Assembly: GCF_000013865.1 (NCBI RefSeq)
Contig: NC_007948.1
Location: 4,641,001-4,705,000, forward strand
Direction of reading: 5' to 3'
Source of the DNA: Polaromonas sp. JS666
GTDB lineage: Bacteria; Pseudomonadota; Gammaproteobacteria; Burkholderiales; Burkholderiaceae_C
Length of the DNA stretch: 64,000 nucleotides
Part shown: positions 49,162 through 64,000 of the stretch, piece after piece
Numbering within the stretch: position 1 is the stretch's first letter
Layout: every line of letters begins with the position of its first letter
Program-made: the position numbers and the translations under genes
Notes under the pieces: model-generated
What the model was told of the DNA's origin: nothing
Database searches by the model: none
What the model saw: only the letters and a program-made list of their open reading frames with translations

Positions 49162-52100
49162 TTACTCGGTTGCAGGACTGTCGCCGCCCGCATCGGCAGG
49201 TGCCGTGGCTGTCGCAGCCTCCAGTTCAGCGGCTTCAGCTTCGGCAATGGCACGGCGCTCGGCGTCGTCCATCAGGTCCTTGGCTTTGCGTGCCTCGTGG
49301 TAGGCCATGCCGGTACCGGCTGGAATCAGGCGGCCGACGATCACGTTTTCCTTCAGACCGCGCAGCTCGTCGCGCTTGCCCATGATGGCAGCCTCGGTGA
49401 GCACGCGGGTGGTTTCCTGGAAGGAAGCCGCGGAAATGAACGAATCGGTCGACAGCGAGGCCTTGGTGATACCGAGCAGCAGGTTGCTGAAGGTTGCCGG
49501 GATCTTGCCCTCGGCGCGCAAGGCGTCGTTGGCATCCAGCATGGCCGAACGCTCAACCTGCTCACCGGCGATGTAGCTGGAGTCGCCCACGTTTTCGACG
49601 ACGACACGGCGCAGCATCTGGCGAACAATCACTTCGATGTGCTTGTCGTTGATCTTCACGCCCTGCAGGCGGTAAACGTCCTGCACTTCGTCGACGATGT
49701 AGCGGGCCAGCTCTTCCATGCCCAGCAAACGCAGGATGTCTTGCGGGTCGGCCGGGCCGTCCACAATCGACTCGCCCTTGTTCACCACCTGGCCTTCGTG
49801 CACGAGAATGTTCTTCTCCTTGGGCACGAGGTCTTCCCAGACTTTGCCGTCCGGATCGGTGATCTGCAGGCGAACCTTGCCTTTGGTCTCTTTACCGAAC
49901 GACACGGTACCGGTCATCTCGGCCAGCGTGCCCTTGTCTTTCGGCGTACGGGCTTCGAACAGCTCGGCCACGCGCGGCAGACCGCCGGTAATGTCGCGGG
50001 TCTTCTGGCCTTCGACCGGGATACGGGCCAGCACTTCGCCGGGGCCCACGTCCTGGCCGTCGCGCACCTGAACCAGCGCACCCACCTGGAAGCCGATCGT
50101 CACCGAGTGATCGGTGCCGGGGATCTTGACTTCGTTGCCGGTCGCGTCGATCAGTTTGACCTGGGGACGAATCACCTTGGTCGCGCCGCGGCGTTTCGGA
50201 TCGATCACCACCAGGGTGGACAGACCCGTCACATCGTCAACCTGCTTGGCCACGGTGACGCCTTCTTCCACATTCTCGAACAGCACCTTGCCGGCGAATT
50301 CGGTAATGATGGGGCGCGTCAGCGGATCCCAGTTGGCCAGGATGGCGCCAGCCTTGATGGTCTGGTCGGCCTTGACCGTCAATGTGGCACCGTACGGCAC
50401 CTTGTGACGCTCACGCTCGCGGCCGTGCTCGTCATGGATGACGATCTCGCCGGAACGGGCAATCACCACCAGTTCGCCCTTGCCGTTGGTCACATAACGC
50501 ATCGGGGCATTGAAACCGATCACGCCGTTGGACTTGGCTTCGACGCTGGAGGCAATCGCCGCACGCGACGCAGCACCGCCGATGTGGAAGGTACGCATGG
50601 TCAGCTGCGTGCCGGGCTCACCAATCGACTGGGCGGCGATGATACCGACCGCCTCACCGATGTTGATCAGGCCACCGCGGCCCAGATCGCGGCCGTAGCA
50701 CTTGGCGCACAGGCCGAAGCGGGTTTCGCAGGTCAGGGCCGTGCGCACTTTCACTTCGTCGACGCCGGCCGCTTCGAGTTCGTCGATCAGGTCTTCGTCC
50801 AGCATGGCACCGGCTTTGGCCAGAACCGAGCGGTTCTCGGGATGCAGCACATCTTCCACCGCGGTGCGGCCGAGGATACGTTCGCGCAGCGATTCGATCA
50901 CCTCACCACCCTCGACGATGGCGCGCATCAGCGAGCCCTCTTGCGTGCCGCAGTCGTCTTCGGTCACCACCAGATCCTGCACCACGTCGCACAGGCGACG
51001 CGTCAGGTAGCCGGAGTTGGCCGTTTTCAGCGCGGTGTCAGCCAAACCCTTACGGGCACCGTGGGTGGAGATGAAGTACTCCAGCACGTTCAGGCCTTCG
51101 CGGAAGTTCGCGGTAATCGGCGTCTCGATGATGGAGCCGTCAGGCTTGGCCATCAGACCCCGCATACCGGCCACCTGGCGAATCTGCGCGGCAGAACCGC
51201 GGGCGCCGGAGTCGGCCATCATGTAGATGGAGTTGAAGGATTCCTGCTCGACTTCCTTGCCGTGGCGGTCGATGACTTTTTCTTTCGAAAGCTGGGCCAT
51301 CATGACCTTGGAGACTTCGTCGCCGGACTTGCCCCAGATGTCAACCACCTTGTTGTAGCGCTCGCCGGATGTCACCAGGCCCGAGACATACTGCTGCTCG
51401 ATCTCTTTGACTTCCTTCTGGGCACGCGAAATGATGTCGTGCTTTTCCTTGGGCACCAGCATGTCGTCGATACAGATGGAGATGCCGGCCTTGGTGGCCA
51501 GGCGGAAGCCCGACTGCAGCAGCTTGTCGGCAAACACCACCGTCTCTTTCAGGCCGCACTTGCGGAAAGACACGTTGATCAGCTTGGAGATTTCCTTTTT
51601 CTTCAACGCCTTGTTGATGTTAGAGAAAGGCAGGCCCTTGGGCAGGATTTCAGACAGCAGCGCACGGCCACCGGTGGTTTCCCACAGCTTGGTCGACGGG
51701 ATGAACTCGCCGGTCTCCTTGTTCTTGGTCCATTCGGTCAGGCGCACGCTGATCCTGGCGTTCAGGTCCAGTTCGCCCGCATCGAATGCACGGCGCACCT
51801 CACCGGTGTCCGAGAACACGAGGCCTTCACCCTTGCCGTTGGTACGGTCGCGGGTCGTGTAGTACAGGCCCAGCACCACGTCTTGCGACGGAACAATGGA
51901 GGGCTCGCCGTTGGCCGGGAACAGGATGTTGTTCGAAGCCAGCATCAGCGTGCGGGCTTCCATCTGCGCTTCCACCGACAGCGGCACGTGAACGGCCATC
52001 TGGTCACCGTCAAAGTCGGCGTTGAAGGCCGAGCAGACGAGCGGGTGCAGCTGGATGGCCTTGCCTTCGATCAGGATGGGTTCAAAGGCCTGGATACCGA

Positions 52101-53388
52101 GACGGTGCAGCGTAGGCGCACGGTTCAGCATCACGGGGTGCTCCTTGATAACCTCTTCCAGGATGTCCCACACCACTGGCGTGCCGGATTCGACTTCCTT
52201 CTTGGCCGCCTTGATGGTGGTCGCGATGCCCATGGCTTCGAGACGCGAGAAGATGAAAGGCTTGAACAGCTCGAGCGCCATCAGCTTGGGCAAGCCGCAC
52301 TGGTGCAGCTTGAGCGTCGGGCCCATGGTGATCACGGAACGGCCGGAGTAGTCGACGCGCTTGCCCAGCAAGTTCTGGCGGAAACGGCCTGACTTGCCCT
52401 TGATCATGTCGGCCAGCGACTTCAGCGCGCGCTTGTTGGCGCCCGTCATGGCCTTGCCACGGCGGCCGTTGTCCAGCAGCGAATCCACCGCTTCCTGCAG
52501 CATGCGCTTTTCATTGCGGGCAATGATCTCGGGAGCCTTGAGCTCCAGCAGACGGCGCAGGCGGCTGTTGCGGTTGATGACGCGGCGGTACAGGTCGTTC
52601 AGGTCGGAGGTCGCGAAGCGGCCGCCGTCCAGCGGCACCAGCGGACGCAGGTCCGGCGGCAGCACAGGCAGCACGTCCAGCACCATCCACTCGGGCTTGA
52701 TGCCGGACTTCTTGAACGCTTCCATCAATTTCAAACGCTTGGCGTTTTTCTTGATCTTGATTTCGGAACCGGTCAGGTCGTTGCGCAGCTTGTCGATCTC
52801 GACGTCGAGGTCGAGCCCTTCGAGCAGGTCCTTGATGCCTTCGGCGCCCATCTTGGCGACGTACTCATCACCGTATTCCTTGCGCTTGGCGTCGTAGTCG
52901 TCTTCCGACATGATGCTGAATTTCTTCAGCGGGGTCATGCCGGGGTCGGTCACCACGTAAGCTTCGAAGTACAGCACGCGCTCGATGTCGCGCAGCGTCA
53001 TGTCGAGCACCAGGCCCAGACGCGACGGCAGCGACTTCAGGAACCAGATGTGCGCGCAGGGAGCGGCCAGGTCGATGTGACCCATGCGCTCACGGCGGAC
53101 CTTGGTCTGCGTGACTTCAACGCCGCACTTCTCGCAGATGACGCCGCGGTGCTTGAGGCGCTTGTACTTGCCGCACAGGCATTCGTAGTCCTTGATGGGG
53201 CCAAAGATCTTGGCGCAAAAAAGACCGTCGCGCTCTGGCTTGAAGGTGCGGTAGTTGATGGTTTCAGGCTTTTTGACTTCGCCGAAAGACCACGAACGGA
53301 TCTTCTCGGGCGAGGCCATGCCGATCTTGATGGCATCGAAATGCTCATCCGGCGTGAATTGCTTGAACAGGTCGAGTAATGATTTCAT
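49162..53388 (-). CDS. rpoC: RNA polymerase beta' subunit
   Basis: The 1408-residue RpoC has the usual betaproteobacterial length. The N-terminal zinc finger reads [20 protein letters not shown], the Mg2+-binding active-site motif is [14 protein letters not shown], and the bridge/trigger helix region is near [19 protein letters not shown] and further on. The second zinc site is around [16 protein letters not shown]. It is 26 bases downstream of rpoB in the same operon. The C-terminus has an Ala-rich tail ([17 protein letters not shown]). Confidence 0.99.
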   Translation of the reverse strand: MKSLLDLFKQFTPDEHFDAIKIGMASPEKIRSWSFGEVKKPETINYRTFKPERDGLFCAKIFGPIKDYECLCGKYKRLKHRGVICEKCGVEVTQTKVRRERMGHIDLAAPCAHIWFLKSLPSRLGLVLDMTLRDIERVLYFEAYVVTDPGMTPLKKFSIMSEDDYDAKRKEYGDEYVAKMGAEGIKDLLEGLDLDVEIDKLRNDLTGSEIKIKKNAKRLKLMEAFKKSGIKPEWMVLDVLPVLPPDLRPLVPLDGGRFATSDLNDLYRRVINRNSRLRRLLELKAPEIIARNEKRMLQEAVDSLLDNGRRGKAMTGANKRALKSLADMIKGKSGRFRQNLLGKRVDYSGRSVITMGPTLKLHQCGLPKLMALELFKPFIFSRLEAMGIATTIKAAKKEVESGTPVVWDILEEVIKEHPVMLNRAPTLHRLGIQAFEPILIEGKAIQLHPLVCSAFNADFDGDQMAVHVPLSVEAQMEARTLMLASNNILFPANGEPSIVPSQDVVLGLYYTTRDRTNGKGEGLVFSDTGEVRRAFDAGELDLNARISVRLTEWTKNKETGEFIPSTKLWETTGGRALLSEILPKGLPFSNINKALKKKEISKLINVSFRKCGLKETVVFADKLLQSGFRLATKAGISICIDDMLVPKEKHDIISRAQKEVKEIEQQYVSGLVTSGERYNKVVDIWGKSGDEVSKVMMAQLSKEKVIDRHGKEVEQESFNSIYMMADSGARGSAAQIRQVAGMRGLMAKPDGSIIETPITANFREGLNVLEYFISTHGARKGLADTALKTANSGYLTRRLCDVVQDLVVTEDDCGTQEGSLMRAIVEGGEVIESLRERILGRTAVEDVLHPENRSVLAKAGAMLDEDLIDELEAAGVDEVKVRTALTCETRFGLCAKCYGRDLGRGGLINIGEAVGIIAAQSIGEPGTQLTMRTFHIGGAASRAAIASSVEAKSNGVIGFNAPMRYVTNGKGELVVIARSGEIVIHDEHGRERERHKVPYGATLTVKADQTIKAGAILANWDPLTRPIITEFAGKVLFENVEEGVTVAKQVDDVTGLSTLVVIDPKRRGATKVIRPQVKLIDATGNEVKIPGTDHSVTIGFQVGALVQVRDGQDVGPGEVLARIPVEGQKTRDITGGLPRVAELFEARTPKDKGTLAEMTGTVSFGKETKGKVRLQITDPDGKVWEDLVPKEKNILVHEGQVVNKGESIVDGPADPQDILRLLGMEELARYIVDEVQDVYRLQGVKINDKHIEVIVRQMLRRVVVENVGDSSYIAGEQVERSAMLDANDALRAEGKIPATFSNLLLGITKASLSTDSFISAASFQETTRVLTEAAIMGKRDELRGLKENVIVGRLIPAGTGMAYHEARKAKDLMDDAERRAIAEAEAAELEAATATAPADAGGDSPATE

Positions 53389-53414
53389 GAGTTAAATCCT
53401 TTTCTTTCCTGTAA

Positions 53415-57527
<4,113 letters not shown>

Positions 57528-57679
57528 GAGTTCTCCGCTTTGATGGGCTCTGGCGACTCTCGTGCCCGAATACACCACGTATTCAGGCAGGCTTGGTGGT
57601 TGGCCACTACCAACCATGGCGGACGGTGACGCATTGCACGTCACCCGAACCAAGGCGTTTTCTGCAGTCGGGGTTCAGA

Positions 57680-57723
57680 AAACACTGGAAAAAGGACTGA
57701 TCTCAATCATTTTTCCAGTGTTT
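57680..57723 (-). promoter_or_regulatory. Long hairpin in the rplL-rpoB spacer
   Basis: A perfect 14-base stem AAACACTGGAAAAA / TTTTTCCAGTGTTT with a 16-base loop between rplL and rpoB. In Escherichia coli this spacer holds an attenuator and an RNase III processing site, and a long stem here fits such a role. The remaining spacer bases show nothing else. Confidence 0.55.
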
Positions 57724-57823
57724 CTACGGGTACACCGAAAATGGCTTTAGCCGCTTTCAATGCACCGGGAGCATCGCAAAATCAGCTTTTTTACCTGCCT
57801 TGCGGCGTACTCCTTGAAACACG

Positions 57824-57858
57824 AAAGGCTGGAAGCCCGACGGGGTCTTCCAGCCTTT
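57824..57858 (-). terminator. Attenuator-type terminator after rplL
   Basis: Perfect 12-base stem AAAGGCTGGAAG / CTTCCAGCCTTT with an 11-base loop, 14 bases downstream of the rplL stop. Partial termination here would lower rpoBC relative to ribosomal protein mRNA, as in other bacteria. Confidence 0.75.
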
Positions 57859-57872
57859 GCAAACACAAGCAA

Positions 57873-58250
57873 TTACTTGAGTTCGACTTTCGCGCCAGCG
57901 TCTTCGAGCTTCTTCTTGGCAGCGTCTGCGTCAGCCTTGGGTGCGGCTTCCTTGACGTTCTTCGGAGCGCCGTCCACCAGGTCCTTGGCTTCTTTCAGGC
58001 CCAGACCGGTGATTTCGCGAACCGCTTTAATCACGGACACCTTGTTGGCGCCAGCTTCGAGCAGAACGACGTTGAATTCGGTCTTCTCTTCAGCAGCAGC
58101 AGCGGCACCGCCACCACCAGCAGCAGCGGGAGCGGCCATGGCGGCAGCGCTCACACCAAATTTCTCTTCGATGGCTTTCACCAGGTCGTTGAGTTCGAGG
58201 ACCGTCATGCTATCCAGCGCGGTCAAAAATGCGTCTTTATCGAATGCCAT
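57873..58250 (-). CDS. rplL: Ribosomal protein bL12 (L7/L12)
   Basis: A 125-residue protein. The N-terminal dimerisation helix ([20 protein letters not shown]), an Ala-rich hinge ([19 protein letters not shown]) and the C-terminal factor-binding domain ([20 protein letters not shown]) are all present. It lies 29 bases after rplJ. Confidence 0.99.
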   Translation of the reverse strand: MAFDKDAFLTALDSMTVLELNDLVKAIEEKFGVSAAAMAAPAAAGGGGAAAAAEEKTEFNVVLLEAGANKVSVIKAVREITGLGLKEAKDLVDGAPKNVKEAAPKADADAAKKKLEDAGAKVELK

Positions 58251-58279
58251 TTTGATTTCCTAAAAAAGTTGGGTACAAA

Positions 58280-58810
58280 TTACGCTGCTACAGCTTCTGC
58301 TGGCGCTGGGGTTTCGGCTGCGCCGCCACCCTTTTTCGCCGCCAGCGCGCCCAGCACAACGGCCGTACGCGACATGGGCGACATCAGCAAGCCACACACC
58401 TGGGCCAGCAACACTTCCTTGGAAGGAATGTTGGCCAGTTGCTTCACGCCGTTCACGTCCAGGAATTTGCCAGCAAATGCACCACCGCGAATCACCAGCT
58501 TGTCGTTGGTTTTCGCGAAGTCAGCCACTACTTTTGCAGCAGCTACAGCATCTGTGGAAAAGCCGTAGATCAGCGGTCCGGTCATCTGGTCGGACACGAC
58601 TTCAAATGCGCTACCAGCCACGGCACGGCGAGCCAGGGTGTTCTTCAGAACACTCAGGTTCACGCCTTTGTCGCGGGCTTGGCTGCGCAGCTTGGTCATG
58701 TCAGCGACCGTGATGCCACGGTATTCCGCCATCACGAGCGTTTGAGCTTTAGCGGCGAGGCCGGTCACTTCATCAATGACGGCTTGTTTCTCACTGCGGT
58801 TGAGACTCAA
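58280..58810 (-). CDS. rplJ: Ribosomal protein uL10
   Basis: A 176-residue stalk base protein ([40 protein letters not shown], the [17 protein letters not shown] region). It binds bL12 dimers through the C-terminal helix. It is preceded by a 258-base leader where autogenous control by L10 is expected. Confidence 0.99.
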
Positions 58811-59068
58811 GGTCTACTCCTTAAAAATGTGCTTTCAGGTTTTCAGCTTGCGCTGTCGGCCGTTCAGCACGCTCATATTCAGCGACCAACTGTTTCAGAT
58901 TCTTTTCAAACCATCTGCAGCGGGACCGCCATCTGCGTTGGCTGTCTTTCGATTAAGTGCCAGCCTTACAGCCGACACACCAACGGTCTTGGATGACCTG
59001 CCGGAGCCCGAGAACTCCGGCAGCCCACCACATTGAACCGCCCTTGCGGGCCGTTCAAATTTTTGCGA
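58811..59068 (-). promoter_or_regulatory. rplJ leader and rplA-rplJ spacer (probable L10 leader RNA)
   Basis: Non-coding 258 bases between rplA and rplJ. Hairpins seen are GAACGGCCCGCAAGGGCGGTTC just after rplA (59038-59059) and GCCGGAGTTCTCGGGCTCCGGC further on (about 59000-59021). The part nearest rplJ is where an L10-L12 binding leader is known in many bacteria. I infer that element from position and did not fold it. Confidence 0.5.
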
Positions 59069-59764
59069 TTACGCCGCGATGGTTTGCGTGTCGACGCGAA
59101 CGCCCACACCCATCGTTGACGAAACCGCGACTTTCTTCAAATACACGCCTTTGCTCGAAGCAGGCTTGGCTTTTTGCAGCGCATCGATCAATGCAGCCAG
59201 GTTGCCTTGCAGCTTGGCGGTATCAAACGAACGGCGGCCAATGGTGCCGTGCACGATACCGGCCTTGTCGACACGGAACTGGACCTGGCCGGCTTTCGCG
59301 TTTTTCACGGCGGTCGCCACATCGGGCGTCACGGTGCCAACCTTGGGGTTGGGCATCAGGCCGCGCGGGCCCAGGATCTGGCCCAGCGTACCCACGATGC
59401 GCATCGCATCGGGGGAGGCAATCACCACGTCAAAGTCCATCTTGCCGGCCTTGATTTCGGCGGCAAGGTCGTCCATGCCGACGATGTCTGCGCCGGCTGC
59501 CTTGGCCTCTTCAGCCTTGGCGCCCTGGGCAAACACGGCCACACGCTTGGTTTTGCCGGTGCCGTTAGGTAACACGACGGCGCCGCGAACGACCTGGTCG
59601 GATTTCTTGGCATCAATGCCGAGCTGCACAGCCACGTCGATGGACTCATCGAACTTGGCGACGGCGAATTCCTTCACGAGACCGATGGCGTCGGACAGGG
59701 CGTACAGCTTGTTGCTGTCGATCTTGTCACCGATGGTTTTTTGGCGCTTGGTCAGCTTGCTCAT
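59069..59764 (-). CDS. rplA: Ribosomal protein uL1
   Basis: A 231-residue uL1 ([20 protein letters not shown]; the conserved [20 protein letters not shown] block; C-terminal [15 protein letters not shown]). The ATG overlaps the rplK stop as ATGA (59761-59764). Confidence 0.99.
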   Translation of the reverse strand: MSKLTKRQKTIGDKIDSNKLYALSDAIGLVKEFAVAKFDESIDVAVQLGIDAKKSDQVVRGAVVLPNGTGKTKRVAVFAQGAKAEEAKAAGADIVGMDDLAAEIKAGKMDFDVVIASPDAMRIVGTLGQILGPRGLMPNPKVGTVTPDVATAVKNAKAGQVQFRVDKAGIVHGTIGRRSFDTAKLQGNLAALIDALQKAKPASSKGVYLKKVAVSSTMGVGVRVDTQTIAA

Positions 59765-60195
59765 ACAACACCCTCCACCGTCACACCCATGGAGCGGGCG
59801 GAACCGGCAATAGTACGGACGGCGGCGTCGAGATCGGCGGCCGTCATGTCTTTCATTTTGGTCTTGGCAATTTCTTCCAGCTGGGCGCGGGTGATCTTGC
59901 CGACTTTCGCGGTATGCGGCGTGGCAGAGCCCTTGTCGAGCTTGATGGCCTTCTTGATCAGCGTGACAGCCGGAGGCGTCTTGATGATGAAGGTGAAGCT
60001 TTTGTCTGCGTACGCGGTGATCACCACGGGCAATGGCAGGCCTGGCTCAACACCCTGGGTCTGGGCATTGAATGCCTTGCAGAATTCCATGATGTTCAAG
60101 CCGCGCTGACCCAGTGCCGGGCCGATCGGGGGGGACGGGTTGGCCTTGCCAGCTGGTACTTGCAGCTTGACGAAGCCGACGATTTTTTTCGCCAT
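59761..60195 (-). CDS. rplK: Ribosomal protein uL11
   Basis: A 144-residue uL11 starting [20 protein letters not shown] with the [20 protein letters not shown] signature. Start chosen at 60195 after AAGGAGAAAAGT; an in-frame start 7 codons earlier would include that ribosome site. Confidence 0.99.
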   Translation of the reverse strand: MAKKIVGFVKLQVPAGKANPSPPIGPALGQRGLNIMEFCKAFNAQTQGVEPGLPLPVVITAYADKSFTFIIKTPPAVTLIKKAIKLDKGSATPHTAKVGKITRAQLEEIAKTKMKDMTAADLDAAVRTIAGSARSMGVTVEGVV

Positions 60196-60337
60196 ACTTT
60201 TCTCCTTGCGGGTCATAACGCCGGAGCACTGTCAACAACAGGCCCAGGCTCCCCGGGGGTTACACAACTCAATCAAGACTCCGAAGAACCTTCCGCGCCG
60301 AGTTGCAAAGCGCAGGACTTTTAAGGCCGACCGAAAT

Positions 60338-60937
60338 TCAGGTTTTTTCGATCTGGCTGAATTCCAGCTCAACCGGCGTCGCGCGGCCGAAAATCGTGAC
60401 CGAGACGCGCACCTTGTTCTTGTCGTAGTTGACCTCTTCCACCGTGCCATTGAAGTCGGTGAACGGACCATCCTTGACGCGGACATATTCGCCCGTTTCA
60501 AACTCAACCTTGTGACGCGGCTTCTCGGTACCGACCTGCATCTGGCTGACGATCTTCTGGACGTCTTCCTCGGAAATCGGGGCCGGGCGGTTCTTGGCGC
60601 CGCCGACAAAACCGGTGACCTTGTTGGTGTGCTTCACCAAGTGCCAGGTCTCGTCATCCATGACCATTTCGACCAGCACATAGCCCGGAAAGAAACGGCG
60701 CTCTGTGGTTTTCTTCTGGCCGTTCTTGATCTCGACCACTTCTTCAGTGGGCACCAGGAAACGGCCGAACTTGGCCTGCATGCCGGCGCGATTGATACGC
60801 TCCAGAATGTTGCGCTCGACCGCCTTTTCCATACCGGAATAGGCATGCACGACATACCACTGCATGCCGGGGGTCGGCGTGAGGGACGTACCCGCCGCCA
60901 CTTCGCTGACTACCGTGCCGTTCATATCGCTCATCAT
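60338..60937 (-). CDS. nusG: Transcription termination/antitermination factor NusG
   Basis: A 199-residue NusG with the NGN domain ([40 protein letters not shown]) and C-terminal KOW domain ([20 protein letters not shown]). The ATG at 60937 overlaps the secE stop as ATGA. The second ATG directly after it is an alternative. The 142-base spacer to rplK holds no gene. Confidence 0.98.
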   Translation of the reverse strand: MMSDMNGTVVSEVAAGTSLTPTPGMQWYVVHAYSGMEKAVERNILERINRAGMQAKFGRFLVPTEEVVEIKNGQKKTTERRFFPGYVLVEMVMDDETWHLVKHTNKVTGFVGGAKNRPAPISEEDVQKIVSQMQVGTEKPRHKVEFETGEYVRVKDGPFTDFNGTVEEVNYDKNKVRVSVTIFGRATPVELEFSQIEKT

Positions 60938-61317
60938 CTTTTCCATCCCAGGATCAGGTCGTAAAACACCCATTCGAGCGTTTTGTCAGTCAACCACAAA
61001 AACAACGCCATCACCACCACGAAGCCGAACACGTAGGCCGTCATCTGAATGGCCTCCTTGCGGGCCGGCCAGACGACTTTTTTGACTTCGCGCCAGGAAT
61101 CACGCCCAAAGGCCACAAACTGCTTGCCGGGCTCCGAGGTCAGAAACACCACTACCGCCGCAACCAGACCCGCGACCAGAGCACCCCACTGGGCGACCTG
61201 ACCCTGCTTGCTCAACAGGTAAAAACCCGCCAGCGACGCCAGAACCAGGGCGACGGCCAAGCCCAGCTTGGCTTTGTCGGCGGTGGTGCTAACGGTTTCA
61301 ACTTGAGAAGAGGCCAT
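60934..61317 (-). CDS. secE: Preprotein translocase subunit SecE
   Basis: A 127-residue three-span form ([34 protein letters not shown] and the C-terminal [18 protein letters not shown]). The family block [19 protein letters not shown] precedes the last span. It is an essential SecYEG component, upstream of and overlapping nusG. Confidence 0.98.
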   Translation of the reverse strand: MASSQVETVSTTADKAKLGLAVALVLASLAGFYLLSKQGQVAQWGALVAGLVAAVVVFLTSEPGKQFVAFGRDSWREVKKVVWPARKEAIQMTAYVFGFVVVMALFLWLTDKTLEWVFYDLILGWKR

Positions 61318-61454
61318 GGTTGCCGGATTTCCTGTTCAATCTTCATGCGTCTTTGCAGACGCTTAAGCCCACCGGGAGTTTTTGACTCCTGGCGGGCCTT
61401 GTTTGCTATCTTTTCAAACCACCTGCGGCTTCACATCTCTACGCATCAGCCGGG

Positions 61455-61530
61455 TGGCAGGGGCAGTAGGAATCGAACCTACAACCTTCGGTTTTGGAGA
61501 CCGACGCTCTGCCAATTGAGCTATACCCCT
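61455..61530 (-). tRNA. tRNA-Trp (CCA)
   Basis: A 76-base tRNA: acceptor AGGGGTA / TGCCCCT, anticodon loop CTCCAAA with anticodon CCA, T arm GGTTCGATTCC, encoded CCA. It lies between tuf and secE, the classical position. Confidence 0.98.
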
Positions 61531-61548
61531 CCATCAAACCTTCAAAAC

Positions 61549-62739
<1,191 letters not shown>

Positions 62740-62819
62740 TTTCAACTCCGAAAAGTTACAAAACCAGTTAACGCCTACAGCCGGCAACCGCGCACAGCGC
62801 GCCGCGCCGACTCAAAATG

Positions 62820-62894
<75 letters not shown>

Positions 62895-62961
62895 TGAACT
62901 CAATCTATCTATCACTGCAACTCGCCACAAGACCGACCGGCCGAACCATAAAAAAGCTTTA

Positions 62962-63035
62962 TGGAGCGGGAGACGGGAATCGAACCCGCGTCATTAGCTT
63001 GGAAGGCTAGGGTTCTACCATTGAACTACTCCCGC
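62962..63035 (-). tRNA. tRNA-Gly (TCC)
   Basis: A 74-base tRNA: acceptor GCGGGAG / CTCCCGC, anticodon loop CTTCCAA with anticodon TCC, T arm GGGTTCGATTCCC, encoded CCA. Confidence 0.97.
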
Positions 63036-63148
63036 GCAGCTCTGCCAAATCGACTCGCACCCAAACATTGCAACAAATCCCACAACACAAAGCATGCTTT
63101 ACAGCACTTGCCCCGCATCGGCCCGCTTGCCAAAAATCAACAAAAATC

Positions 63149-63234
63149 TGGTGGATGAGGCTGGATTCGAACCAGCGTAGGCGTTAGCCAACAGATTTAC
63201 AGTCTGCCCCCTTTAGCCACTCGGGCACCCATCC
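63149..63234 (-). tRNA. tRNA-Tyr (GTA)
   Basis: An 86-base class II tRNA with a long variable arm: acceptor GGATGGG / CTCATCC, anticodon GTA in CTGTAAA, encoded CCA. It is the first of the tRNA cluster Tyr-Gly-Thr-(tuf)-Trp. Confidence 0.97.
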
Positions 63235-63457
63235 ATCAAGCGAACCTCGGATTATGCCACGGTTTTATGTCGCCGGGAATCCCGAGTGACTGCAAAAACC
63301 TTCAAAAAGCACCGTCTGCCCCGCCTTGAATGCGCTGGCAGGTTGCAGGCTACCAGTATCCGCCCTCTTTCAAACATCTGCAGCAATGAGGGTCAGAACG
63401 CTCACCCGACAGTGTGCACCAACTTATAAAACCCCATCACCGAAAAGTTGCTGCGAG
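63235..63457. other. Spacer between ung and the tRNA cluster
   Basis: A 220-base spacer that must contain the promoter of the tRNA-Tyr-Gly-Thr-tuf unit. I see no clear boxes, gene or repeat. Confidence 0.4.
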
Positions 63458-64000
63458 TCAGATCACCGTCCAAGGCAGCCCGCCCCCATCGAGCCCGCCA
63501 ACCGCCTGCGAAAAATGCCCGCAGCCGATAAAAGGCAATGGCGGCCGCAGCGCCGACAACGGTGACGGGTGGTTGGCCACCAGCACCTTGTGGCGGCCAA
63601 CGTCGATCAGCGCACGCTTGCTTTGGGCATGCGCCCCCCACAGCATGAACACCACCGGATGGTCGCCCTGCGAAACCTGCCGGATCACCGCATCCGTCAG
63701 GACCTCCCAGCCGCGCCCCGCATGGCTGGCCGGCAGCCCCTCCTCCACCGTCAGGCAGGTGTTGAGCAGCAGCACGCCGTGGGTCGCCCAACGCACCAGG
63801 CTGCCGCCGGGCACCGGAAACGCCGGCGGTGGCGTGCCCAGGTCGCGCTGCAGCTCCTTGAAGATATTGCGTAATGACGGCGGCAGGGGCACGCCCGGCG
63901 CCACCGAAAAGGCCAGCCCTTCCGCCTGGCCGCGGCCGTGATAGGGGTCCTGGCCGAGGATGACCACGCGCACCTGCTCCGGCGACGTGAGTTCCAGCGC
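63458..64000 (-). CDS. ung: Uracil-DNA glycosylase, partial at window edge
   Basis: The C-terminal 180 residues of family-1 uracil-DNA glycosylase. The catalytic water-activating motif [13 protein letters not shown], the uracil-pocket [12 protein letters not shown] and the catalytic HPSPLSA loop are present. The N-terminus and start lie beyond the window end. It removes uracil from DNA in base excision repair. Confidence 0.97.
   Translation of the reverse strand, partial: ALELTSPEQVRVVILGQDPYHGRGQAEGLAFSVAPGVPLPPSLRNIFKELQRDLGTPPPAFPVPGGSLVRWATHGVLLLNTCLTVEEGLPASHAGRGWEVLTDAVIRQVSQGDHPVVFMLWGAHAQSKRALIDVGRHKVLVANHPSPLSALRPPLPFIGCGHFSQAVGGLDGGGLPWTVI

Noticed and set aside
49153..52392. Very long plus-strand open frame (over 1000 codons) opposite rpoC, and similar ones at 53712-55601 and 45066-46475
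   Set aside because: They mirror the codon structure of the high-GC genes on the minus strand (rpoC, rpoB, fccB), show His/Gln/Val-rich antisense composition and have no recognisable domain.

Overview
The window reads as a betaproteobacterial chromosome, most likely Burkholderiales/Comamonadaceae (a Polaromonas- or Variovorax-like organism). The basis is gene order (tRNA-Tyr/Gly/Thr, tuf, tRNA-Trp, secE, nusG, rplKAJL, rpoBC; rsmB-DUF4390-ntrY-ntrX), high GC, abundant LysR regulators and a Bug-type binding protein. Species cannot be fixed from the sequence alone.

Three zones are visible. (1) 1-32.2 kb is accessory catabolic DNA. It holds three versions of one module: a heterotrimeric FAD/[2Fe-2S] amine (imino-acid/opine-type) dehydrogenase (alpha, gamma, beta) plus a RidA imine hydrolase. 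Cassette A (minus, 0.2-10.1 kb) adds a Dpp/Opp-type ABC importer and a muconate-cycloisomerase-like enolase in one operon whose genes mostly overlap. Cassette B (minus, 16.4-25.8 kb) adds a Pot/Afu-type ABC importer and a mandelate-racemase-like enolase. Cassette C (plus, 27.3-32.2 kb) has an orphan Bug-type binding protein and no enolase. Between and around them are duplicated binding proteins, LysR genes and broken copies of several genes. The two family-5 binding proteins (8.5-10.1 and 11.0-12.7 kb) have conserved blocks in circularly permuted order. This is the most unusual observation in the window.

(2) 32.2-39.6 kb has visibly lower GC and carries a Tn7-like transposition module: a XRE regulator, a fused TnsA-TnsB transposase, a 5'-duplicated tnsC giving an 84-residue mini-TnsC before the full gene, and TniQ. 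A few minus-strand passenger genes lie to its left. It abuts a tRNA-Phe gene. No CRISPR array or cas gene was seen.

(3) 39.7-64 kb is core chromosome: ntrX/ntrY, a DUF4390 protein, rsmB, a flavocytochrome-c sulfide dehydrogenase pair, an M48 peptidase and LemA. It continues with rpoC, rpoB, rplL, rplJ, rplA, rplK, nusG, secE, tRNA-Trp, tuf, tRNA-Thr, tRNA-Gly, tRNA-Tyr and the start-less end of ung. All of these are on the minus strand.

The inferred biology of zone 1 is import of one or more N-substituted or cyclic amino acids, stereochemical adjustment by enolase-superfamily enzymes, oxidation of the C-N bond by the trimeric dehydrogenase and hydrolysis of the imine by RidA, under LysR control. 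The exact substrate is not visible in the sequence.
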